16,049 nt of DNA from Porphyrobacter sp. (GTDB lineage Bacteria; Pseudomonadota; Alphaproteobacteria; Sphingomonadales; Sphingomonadaceae), in NCBI GenBank assembly GCA_018991295.1, contig JAGKSZ010000211.1, positions 1 through 16,049 of the forward strand, in the 5' to 3' direction. Of this stretch, positions 8,861-14,766 are shown in pieces; position 1 is the first letter of the stretch, and the number at the start of each line of letters is the position of its first letter. The notes below the pieces were generated by a model. It searched no databases. It had not been told where the DNA came from and was given only the letters and a program-made list of their open reading frames with translations. Both the position numbers and the translations under genes were made by a program.

Positions 8861-9495
8861 ACCGTCGTCACGATCATCCGCACCGGCGTTGGATTGAATC
8901 CGTTGCAGGGGTTGTTGATCTGCGGACAGTTGGAAACCACCACGATCACGTCCATCTCTGCACGCAGATCGACGGTCAGACCTGGCGCTGAAATGCCATC
9001 GACGATGCCGAGCGTACCATCATCCATGACCGGCACGTTCATGAAGAAGTTGATGTTCGACACGATATCGCGCTTGCCGCGCCCCTGCCGCAGGTTGGCT
9101 TCGAGGAAATTGTCAACGCACGCATGTTGCTGTTTTGTGTGATGTCCGTAGCGTAACGTATTGCTTTCACACGAACAGGCGCCGCCAATGGTATCGTGAT
9201 ATTCAACCGCGCTGTCGATGATGGTCATCATCGGATTGCCTTCGTTCGAGAGCAGCACGGTGCCAGTGCGCAGGAACAGGTTGCCCTGCGCGGCGACGGT
9301 ATCCTGCGCCGAATAACGCTCCGCATCGTCGGCGGCGGCGTAAATCAGGAAATCCACCGCTTGATTGCCCTCGACATCGACAATCCGCAGCACCTCTCCC
9401 GAGCGCACATGATGAAGCCAGGGCGCGCGGGCAGGCACGATCTCGTCGTGGATAATGGTTCCGGAGAGGCCGGAGAGGGCCGGATCGCTCGTCAT
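8857..9495 (-). CDS. DUF1989 'urea carboxylase-associated protein 1', likely carboxyguanidine deiminase subunit
   Basis: A 212-residue cytosolic protein of the DUF1989 family. It has the cysteine-rich segment GGACSCESN, a HACVDNF motif, and the C-terminal VVSNCPQINNPC stretch. Its shorter length compared with its neighbour and its place directly before the carboxylase match the family long named urea carboxylase-associated protein 1. The paired proteins of this family were later shown to form a two-subunit carboxyguanidine deiminase (CgdAB), which converts carboxyguanidine to allophanate; I do not assign the A/B letter. It starts 22 bp after its partner's stop and ends in an ATGA overlap with the carboxylase. 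The conserved Cys and His residues could bind a metal, but that is not shown by the sequence. Confidence 0.88.
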   Translation of the reverse strand: MTSDPALSGLSGTIIHDEIVPARAPWLHHVRSGEVLRIVDVEGNQAVDFLIYAAADDAERYSAQDTVAAQGNLFLRTGTVLLSNEGNPMMTIIDSAVEYHDTIGGACSCESNTLRYGHHTKQQHACVDNFLEANLRQGRGKRDIVSNINFFMNVPVMDDGTLGIVDGISAPGLTVDLRAEMDVIVVVSNCPQINNPCNGFNPTPVRMIVTTV

Positions 9496-9517
9496 CTTAT
9501 GGTTCCGGTAAAGGGAG

Positions 9518-10336
9518 TTAGCGGCGGTAGTAATCCTCGGTATTCAAATAGGCGCGCAGGCCCTCTGGCGTGGCATTGCGCACCGGGTCGTTTTCGGGCG
9601 TCACGTCCCCTCGCCATGCTGTCAGGCGCAGCGCGGTCGAATTGTATGATGGGCGCGGGTCAAGAACGTGCGGGCAATTTGCGATCACGATGATGACATC
9701 CATCTCGGCCCGCAGGATCACTTCGCGTGGCCCTTTGAAGGGGCCAACCAGCGGCGTGATGCTGCCATCAGCCTCAATCCGCACACCCTTGAACAAGGTG
9801 ACGCAAGGGTGGACATCCCGGCGGGTGAGCCCATGCTTGGCCGCACCGAGGATCAGCCGGTCTCGGCCATTGGGGAAGGCGCCGGAGTTTCGGCCTTCTT
9901 TGTATTTTCGTGAGTTACTCGCCATATTCGAGACACCGCAGAAAGTGTCATGCGTCCCGGCCGTATCGGCAATCATGCTCGCCAGAACCCGGCCCATATC
10001 GGAAAGCAACAGTTTGCCCTGCCCCAGATAGGCATTCCACTGGACCTTGACCGTATCGGCCACATTCAGCCGCTCTGTCGGCATTTCGGCGTTGAAGATG
10101 TTGAGGCTCGCACAGGCATCGCCCGCCTTGTCGATCAGCCGCAGCCGGGTGCCGCGCGTCAGCCTGCGCGAGGTATAGCCGCCAGGGGCGACCGTCTCCT
10201 CCCAGACGAGATCACCAGGCGCGGCGCCTTCGGGCCGATCATCTGCCACAGGGGGCAGGATCGGCATGGTCTCGACCCGTGTGCCCCCTTGCGCACGGGC
10301 GTGTTCGCGAGCGGCTTTGGGATCGGCGAGGCTCAT
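9518..10336 (-). CDS. DUF1989 'urea carboxylase-associated protein 2', likely carboxyguanidine deiminase subunit
   Basis: A 272-residue paralogue of the following gene, sharing the frame of 'T.HDTFCGVSNMASNSRK' around mid-protein, a HPCVTLFKGV motif and the ending RAEMDVIIVIANCPHVLDPR. The N-terminal ~35 residues (Ala/Arg rich) are unlike the rest and not family-typical, so an internal start such as the Met in ETMPILPP (residue 24) is possible. The annotated ATG overlaps the stop of the NikR-like gene as ATGA (10333-10336), which favours it. It would pair with the next gene as the second subunit of carboxyguanidine deiminase (CgdAB), acting between the carboxylase and allophanate hydrolase. 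Role is taken from family knowledge plus context; membership in DUF1989 is clear. Confidence 0.87.
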   Translation of the reverse strand: MSLADPKAAREHARAQGGTRVETMPILPPVADDRPEGAAPGDLVWEETVAPGGYTSRRLTRGTRLRLIDKAGDACASLNIFNAEMPTERLNVADTVKVQWNAYLGQGKLLLSDMGRVLASMIADTAGTHDTFCGVSNMASNSRKYKEGRNSGAFPNGRDRLILGAAKHGLTRRDVHPCVTLFKGVRIEADGSITPLVGPFKGPREVILRAEMDVIIVIANCPHVLDPRPSYNSTALRLTAWRGDVTPENDPVRNATPEGLRAYLNTEDYYRR

Positions 10337-10824
10337 TCCGACACCTCCTGCGCAAAGGGCCCTTCATGTTCGTGGAGCGGCGGGAGCAGCGCGGTCGTGG
10401 TGACCAGCTGCAATTGCTGCACGCCCCGGATCGCCCGCAAGGCATCGCACAGCTGCCGCAGGCGCACCGCCGGACCCTGCACCAGCAGCACCTCCAGCGA
10501 CTGATCCTGTTCAAGAAACACGTGCTGCGAGGAGATCACTTCTTTCAGGTAATCCACTTGCGTTTCAGCAAGTTGCTGGCGGACCCTGCCACCGCCTCCT
10601 GCATAGACAATTGTCACAGTCCCCGCGAGCGTTTCATCCGGGCGGGTCAGCGCCTCATGTTCGGCAAGCGCATGGCGGATCAGTTCCGCGATCAATTGCG
10701 AGCGCGAAGGCAACCCGCGTTCCTCCACCATCATGTCGAGCTGGCGGAACAGCTCGGCCGGAAGGCTCATTGAAAGGCGCGCCAATCTTGCCTGCTCGGG
10801 CCGAGGGGACTGTGAAGAGCTCAT
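10333..10824 (-). CDS. NikR-like ribbon-helix-helix transcriptional regulator with degenerate nickel site
   Basis: A 163-residue regulator. Residues 14-56 form a ribbon-helix-helix domain (strand RLSMSLP, helix from A23, turn LPSRS at 38-42, second helix to H56). Residues 67-147 match the ACT-like domain of NikR. An ungapped alignment from memory to E. coli NikR (offset 14) pairs TQH76 with TQV90, H87 with H101, H89 with F103 and C95 with S109, so three of four nickel ligands are gone. Two histidines at the C-terminus (H151, H153) are the only other candidate metal ligands. No Shine-Dalgarno sequence is visible before the ATG, whereas a NikR-type inverted repeat lies 15 bp upstream (10840-10869). 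The gene sits between the transporter and enzyme genes of the operon, 12 bp after the ATPase stop. It is probably the local repressor; its effector is unknown and may be guanidine or another non-metal ligand (inference). Confidence 0.85.
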   Translation of the reverse strand: MSSSQSPRPEQARLARLSMSLPAELFRQLDMMVEERGLPSRSQLIAELIRHALAEHEALTRPDETLAGTVTIVYAGGGGRVRQQLAETQVDYLKEVISSQHVFLEQDQSLEVLLVQGPAVRLRQLCDALRAIRGVQQLQLVTTTALLPPLHEHEGPFAQEVSE

Positions 10825-10830
10825 GGGCGG

Positions 10831-10859
10831 AACATTTCAGGTATTAACTTTCGTGTCAA
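10831..10859 (-). promoter_or_regulatory. Candidate internal promoter for the regulator, possibly leaderless
   Basis: On the minus strand a perfect TTGACA (10854-10859) lies inside the spacer of operator A. It is followed after 17 bp by AATGTT (10831-10836), a weak -10 match (three of six). Transcription would begin about seven bases later, at the A of the regulator ATG (10824). That agrees with the lack of a ribosome binding site there. A repressor on operator A would cover the -35 box. The weak -10 keeps confidence modest. Confidence 0.4.
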
Positions 10860-11613
10860 TCGTAATACCCAGAGGGGCAATCGGGGGCTCCGCCGCCTGC
10901 TTGCGGGTCAGTTCGAGGTCATAGACCACCCCTGCGCCATAGCGCTGCGGCGCGTGCGGATCGTGGCGGCGCTTGTCGAGGGTGAGCACCCGTGTTCCCA
11001 GCGAAAAAGCCTCTTTGATATCGTGGGTTACCATGATGATCGTGAGGCCGTGTTCGCGCCACAGCCGGGTGATCAGCGCGTGCATATCGCCCCGGATGCC
11101 CGGATCGAGCGCGCCGAAGGGCTCGTCGAGCAGCAGGATGCGGGGCCGCTTGATGAGGGCTTGGGCGATGGCGAGGCGCTGCTGCATCCCGCCCGACATC
11201 TGCGCGGGGTAGAGGTTGCGGCTGTCCGCCAGACCGACCTGTTCGAGCATCGCCTCGGCCTCCGCCATAGCGGCGCGGCGGGCGCTTCCGAACAGGCGTG
11301 CGATCAAGGGTGAAGAAGAAAATTCAAGCCCGAGCAATACGTTACCAAGCACAGTTAAATGCGGAAACACCGAATAGCGCTGGAACACTACCCCGCGATC
11401 TGGCCCACATTCTGCCGGGAGCGGTGCGCCGTCGAGGGTGATGGTCCCGCGCGAGGGGGCCTCCTGACCGAGAATGACCCGCAACAGGCTGCTTTTGCCA
11501 GCCCCGGATGGCCCTATGATTGAGATAAATGAACCTTCTGTAATATCGAGAGAAACCCGTTCAAGAACGACCTTCTCGCCATATTCGACCCAGATGTTCT
11601 GGAGGTTCAGCAT
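10837..11613 (-). CDS. ABC transporter ATP-binding protein (NitT/TauT type)
   Basis: A 258-residue ATPase that would power import by the permease and lipoprotein encoded just upstream. Visible motifs are Walker A GPSGAGKS (34-41), Q-loop Q78, signature MSGGMQQ (139-145), Walker B ILLLDEP (159-165) with D-loop GALD (167-170), and switch H197. Overall it resembles the nitrate/taurine/sulfonate family ATPases, which is the transporter type usually found beside bacterial urea/guanidine carboxylases. The start is 3 bp after the permease stop. The last codons overlap operator A. All catalytic motifs are intact. Guanidine is the probable cargo from context only. Confidence 0.94.
   Translation of the reverse strand: MLNLQNIWVEYGEKVVLERVSLDITEGSFISIIGPSGAGKSSLLRVILGQEAPSRGTITLDGAPLPAECGPDRGVVFQRYSVFPHLTVLGNVLLGLEFSSSPLIARLFGSARRAAMAEAEAMLEQVGLADSRNLYPAQMSGGMQQRLAIAQALIKRPRILLLDEPFGALDPGIRGDMHALITRLWREHGLTIIMVTHDIKEAFSLGTRVLTLDKRRHDPHAPQRYGAGVVYDLELTRKQAAEPPIAPLGITIDTKVNT
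10840..10869. promoter_or_regulatory. NikR-type operator A upstream of the regulator gene
   Basis: A perfect inverted repeat GGTATTA-N16-TAATACC (arms 10840-10846 and 10863-10869). The 16-bp spacer equals that of the E. coli NikR operator (GTATGA-N16-TCATAC). It overlaps the transcription-upstream end of the ATPase-regulator junction, starting one base beyond the ATPase stop codon and extending into its last codons. It lies 15 bp before the regulator ATG. On the minus strand it shares a 12-nt identical block (TATTACGATTGA) with operator B at 13589-13616. It probably mediates autoregulation of the NikR-like gene and the genes after it. Confidence 0.7.
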
Positions 11614-11616
11614 CGC

Positions 11617-12433
11617 TCAGCGGGCCCCTGCATGGGCCCAGCCGAACAGGCGGCGGCTGCCGTTTGAGAGCGCGAGGTCCATCACCACCGCCAGCAGCGC
11701 GATCCACGCGACGTAAGGGATAATCACGTCCATCGCCAAATAGCGGCGCACCAGAAAGATGCGGTATCCCAGTCCAACATCGGCCGCGATCGCCTCGGCC
11801 GAAATCAGGAACACCCAGGCAGGTCCGAGCGAAAGGCGAAGCGCCTCGAACAAGCGCGGCAGCGCCTGCGGCAGCGCCACGCGCAGCACCACGCCCCATG
11901 AATTCGCGCCCAAAGTCAGGGCTTTGACCACCTGCTCACGCGGCAGGCTGCCGATGTGCCCTGCCACATCGCGGACCATGAAAGGCGCCACCCCGATCAC
12001 GATCAGCGCCACTTTGGCCACTTCTCCCAATCCAAACACGATAAACAGTATGGGCAGGAGAGCGATAGGCGGGATGACGGCTATGGCGGTTACGAGGGGG
12101 CCTAGAGCGGACCCGACGGGGGGCAAGGCCCCCACGACGAGGCCAACCAACAAGGCCGTTGTTGTGGCAAGGCCCAACCCCAACCCCAACCGCCACACGC
12201 CTGCGAGCGTAACGGCCCAGAACAAGGAATTGGCCGGACAGGGGATCGGGTTCGAACAAGAGCCCCGCCATCGCCGCCGCCATCGCGCCGGGAAGCGGCA
12301 GGATCTTGTCGGCCGGGTTATCCGCATGGCGCGCAGCGGCAGCGATCACATAGCCCAAAGCCAGCACCAGCAGCGGCACGGCACCAAGCAGGACCCCGCC
12401 GCGTCGTCCCGGAGCCGCCGTCACCCAGCGCAT
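11617..12433 (-). pseudogene. ABC transporter permease (NitT/TauT type), split by a one-base frameshift
   Basis: Two adjacent frames together make one permease of about 271 residues. The N-terminal part (from ATG 12433, seven bases upstream of which the lipoprotein gene ends) reads MRWVTAAP..., a membrane helix near residues 10-32, then PADKILPLPGAMAAAM and EPDPLSGQF. The C-terminal part continues in the next frame as LFWAVTLAGVW and contains further membrane helices and the EAA-type loop (GANSWGVVLRVALPQALPRL) that contacts the ATPase, ending at TGA 11617-11619. Skipping one base of the GG at 12226-12227 (CC on the coding strand, TTCCTTG) restores a smooth PLSGQFLFWAV sequence. As written, translation from the start ends in an unrelated frame near 11936. 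The cause may be a true mutation, a sequencing or assembly error, or, less likely, a recoding site. Both halves are otherwise well preserved, arguing for a recent event or error. Confidence 0.82.
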
Positions 12434-12437
12434 GGGG

Positions 12438-13526
12438 TCAGAGCTTTCCGTCTGCGGCAAGTTGCATGTAGGTCGGATCGAAACGCAGCGTCACGGCCTT
12501 GGGATCGCCAAGCGTCTTGCCGCCCGGAAAGCTCATCCCCACCGCATCTGCCGACCTTGCGCCCTGCCCGAACAACCCTTGCGCAAAGGAAAAATCGCGC
12601 ACGCGGGTCATGGTGGTCAGCAGGTCACCCGATTGCATCGCGGCCACCGCTGCCTTGGGATCGGTGTAGAGGAAGGTCGTCGCCAGCTGCCCTTCGAAGG
12701 ACGCTGCATCGGTTCCCGCCAGCTTGGCCATCGCCGCCCGCGCCGCAGCGCCTTCGGCATCCTTGCGCGCCATCAGCGCCATGGTTTCAAACCAGATCCC
12801 GGCAAGCGCCTTGCCAAGGTTGGGGTTGGCCTTCAGCACCGCTGTATCGACCACCATCAGATCGAGAATCTCGCCCGGAATATCAGCCGAGGTGAACACC
12901 GCCTTGGCCCCCGCCACGCCCTTCATGGTGGTCACCTGCGGGTTCCACGCCACCGCCGCGGTAACGTCGGGCGAGGCGAAGGCGGCGGCGATATCGGCGT
13001 CCGAAGTGTTGACGGTTTTCACGTCGGTCAGCTTCATGCCCGAGGTTTCGAGCGCGCGGGCGAGCAGGTAGTGCGAGACCGACAGTTCAGCGAGGTACAC
13101 CTGCCGCCCCCTCAGCCCCGCCACGTCACCTGCGCCCTTCAGCAGCACTGCATCATTGCCGTTGGAATAATCACCCAGAATGATCGCGCTGGTATCCTTG
13201 CCGCCGGCTGCCGGAATGGTGAGCGCGTCCATATTGGCGACCGTCACCCCGTCCAGCTTGCCCGCGGTGTACTGATTCACGCTCTCGATATAGTCGTTCA
13301 CCTGCACGAACCTGATGGTGATGCCGTACTTGTCGCCCCACTTCTTCACGATCCCCGCCTGCTCGGCATAGGGCCAGGGCATCCACCCGGCATAGATCGA
13401 CCAGCCGATGTTGAATTCGGTCTTGGGCGCAGGTGCCTCCTCCTCGCCGCCGGAGCAGGCCGTCACCCACAACGCGGCAAAGGCGATGGCGAGGAAGCGG
13501 GCTGCCCGGGAGAGGTGGTGGAGCAT
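12438..13526 (-). CDS. ABC transporter substrate-binding lipoprotein (urea carboxylase-region NitT/TauT type)
   Basis: A 362-residue periplasmic binding protein anchored as a lipoprotein. The signal peptide ends in lipobox VTAC with lipid-bearing C24. The mature part begins FNIGWSIYAGWMPWPYAEQAGIVKKW, typical of the NrtA/SsuA-like group found beside urea/guanidine carboxylases. The frame could be extended to 13832, but that would bury the signal peptide and run antisense through the divergent lipoprotein gene. The ATG at 13526 instead has a good AGGGGA site six bases upstream (13533-13538). It is the first gene of the operon. Operator B lies 62 bp upstream. It would capture the substrate, plausibly guanidine, for the permease and ATPase that follow; the ligand is inferred from context. 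Confidence 0.9.
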   Translation of the reverse strand: MLHHLSRAARFLAIAFAALWVTACSGGEEEAPAPKTEFNIGWSIYAGWMPWPYAEQAGIVKKWGDKYGITIRFVQVNDYIESVNQYTAGKLDGVTVANMDALTIPAAGGKDTSAIILGDYSNGNDAVLLKGAGDVAGLRGRQVYLAELSVSHYLLARALETSGMKLTDVKTVNTSDADIAAAFASPDVTAAVAWNPQVTTMKGVAGAKAVFTSADIPGEILDLMVVDTAVLKANPNLGKALAGIWFETMALMARKDAEGAAARAAMAKLAGTDAASFEGQLATTFLYTDPKAAVAAMQSGDLLTTMTRVRDFSFAQGLFGQGARSADAVGMSFPGGKTLGDPKAVTLRFDPTYMQLAADGKL

Positions 13527-13701
13527 GATTCGTCCCCTATGTTGCGCCTGCGAACATCCGCGCCTTCGGCCAGTTTGTCCATCAAGAATTATTACGATTG
13601 ATTGCGAACGTAATATGGGCAAGGTTGTTCCACGCTGGCAGGATCTTGCGCATTCCACAGACGCGCACCTTCCTTTCCCGCCCGCATGGAGGCCGATCGC
13701 C
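13527..13701. promoter_or_regulatory. Divergent control region for the operon and the beta-propeller lipoprotein
   Basis: A 175-bp region between two oppositely oriented genes that must hold promoters in both directions. It contains operator B, the AGGGGA ribosome site of the binding-protein gene (13533-13538) and the GGAGG site of the propeller gene (13688-13692). The leader on the operon side is at most about 60-90 bases and shows no recognisable guanidine-I, -II or -III riboswitch motif. I cannot assign confident -35/-10 boxes in either direction. Confidence 0.6.
13589..13616. promoter_or_regulatory. NikR-type operator B in the divergent region
   Basis: An inverted repeat with core TATTA-N16-TAATA (arms 13590-13594 and 13611-13615). 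Read inward, it is also TATTACG-N12-CGTAATA with seven perfect base pairs. The spacing equals operator A, and the plus strand here shares TATTACGATTGA with the minus strand of operator A. Aligned over 30 positions the two sites agree at about 19. It lies 62 bp before the binding-protein ATG and 85 bp before the propeller ATG, so one bound repressor could control both directions. Confidence 0.65.
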
Positions 13702-14667
13702 ATGACCAAATCCATCGCCCGCCCGCTTCCCGCATTGATCGCCGCTGCGCTGGCACTGTCGGCCTGCGCCGATGATGCTCCGCCGCCCGCAGATGCGACC
13801 GGGCCCGTGCCTGATCTCACCGAAAACGCCATGAAGGTGCCGGGCTATGCCGATTTCCTTGCGGTGGATGGCGATGCGGTGTGGGCGACAAATGACGGGC
13901 GGGTGGAAAAGTGGAGCCCCGCCGGGCTTCAGGCCAAGGCCGATGTGCCGCGCCCGTGCGGCACCATGGCGATTGCGGCAGGATCGCTGTGGGTTGCCAA
14001 TTGCAAGGGCGGCGAGGTGTGGCGCATCAACCTTGCGACAGCCGCAATCGAGGCGAAGATCGCCACCGGCCTTGCCAATGCCGAGGGTGAGACCAATGTG
14101 GTCGCAGGCGCGGGCTCGGTATGGGTGCCGTCGGATGCAGCGGGCAAGGTCGCGCGGATCGATCCGGCCACCAACGCCGTTGTCGCGACCATCACCGTTA
14201 CGGCCGAAACCTGGTATCTGGCCTGGGGCTTTGATGCGCTGTGGGCGGTATCGAGCGAGGGCAGCACGCTTGAACGGATCGACCCGGCCACCAACACCGT
14301 GACGGGCAAGGTCATGCTGGGCGACACGCCGGGCTTTCTGGCCGCAGGCGAAGGCGCGGTGTGGGTGCAGGAACAGGGCGATGGCACGGTCGCCAAAGTC
14401 GATCCCGCAACGCTGGCGGTCGCGGGCCGCGCCAAGATCGGCCCCAAGCTCAAATGGGGCGATATCGATACCGGCGGCGGCGCGGTATGGCTGCGCACCA
14501 CCGAGGATCAGACGATGGTGGTGATCGATCCCGAAACCCTGAAAATCCGTGCCCGGATGGGGCCGAGTGTCGGCAGCGGAGCCCTGCGATGGACGCCTGC
14601 GGGCGTGTGGACCTCTGCGCATGACAACCAGACGCTGTCATGGTGGAGCGCGCCTGCGACGAAATAG
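13702..14667 (+). CDS. Beta-propeller (YncE/YVTN-like) lipoprotein
   Basis: A 321-residue exported protein. The signal peptide ends in lipobox LSAC with C22. The rest is built of repeated blades of about 40-45 residues, each with an aromatic 'VW' strand (AVWATND, SLWVANC, SVWVPSD, ALWAVSS, AVWVQEQ, AVWLRTT, GVWTSAH) followed by a turn such as RIDPATN or KVDPATL. This is typical of YVTN/YncE-like seven-bladed propellers. The ATG at 13702 has GGAGG nine bases upstream; the frame extends further 5' but would lose the signal peptide. Enzymatic residues are not recognisable, and such proteins often bind ligands or other proteins. It is divergent from the transport operon and shares operator B, so a role in the same physiology is possible but unproven. 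It ends before a strong terminator. Confidence 0.85.
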   Translation: MTKSIARPLPALIAAALALSACADDAPPPADATGPVPDLTENAMKVPGYADFLAVDGDAVWATNDGRVEKWSPAGLQAKADVPRPCGTMAIAAGSLWVANCKGGEVWRINLATAAIEAKIATGLANAEGETNVVAGAGSVWVPSDAAGKVARIDPATNAVVATITVTAETWYLAWGFDALWAVSSEGSTLERIDPATNTVTGKVMLGDTPGFLAAGEGAVWVQEQGDGTVAKVDPATLAVAGRAKIGPKLKWGDIDTGGGAVWLRTTEDQTMVVIDPETLKIRARMGPSVGSGALRWTPAGVWTSAHDNQTLSWWSAPATK

Positions 14668-14684
14668 CCCTGCCCCGACAGGAA

Positions 14685-14720
14685 AAGGCGCGCAGGTTCG
14701 GGTCGGACCCTGCGCGCCTT
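14685..14720. terminator. Bidirectional rho-independent terminator between convergent genes
   Basis: A perfect 12-bp stem AAGGCGCGCAGG / CCTGCGCGCCTT with a 12-base loop (14697-14708). On the plus strand it is followed by CCATTTTCT, 17 bases after the propeller stop codon. On the minus strand it is followed by TTCCTG directly after the closing CCTT, so a short T run exists on both sides. It can end the propeller transcript and the TonB receptor transcript. A weaker hairpin CCCGA-N5-TCGGG (14750-14764) directly after the receptor stop may assist. Confidence 0.8.
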
Positions 14721-14766
14721 CCATTTTCTGTTCCCGGTCTTGAAATGCCCCCGAAGGGCTCGGGAA

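Noticed and set aside
7445..9142. Plus-strand open frame of 565 codons opposite the carboxylase gene
   Set aside because: Antisense to conserved biotin carboxylase sequence, no recognisable domain and biased composition; shadow frame.
10333..10824. Calling the regulator a nickel-responsive NikR linked to a urease
   Set aside because: No urease or nickel transporter genes are present, and three of four nickel ligands are replaced.
13539..13557. Inverted repeat ATGTT-N9-AACAT next to the binding-protein ribosome site
   Set aside because: Only five-base arms and a single copy; could be chance, although it would sit next to the AGGGGA site.
13527..13832. N-terminal extension of the binding-protein frame to 13832
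   Set aside because: It would place a signal peptide internally and run antisense through the propeller gene; the ATG at 13526 has a good ribosome site and lipobox.
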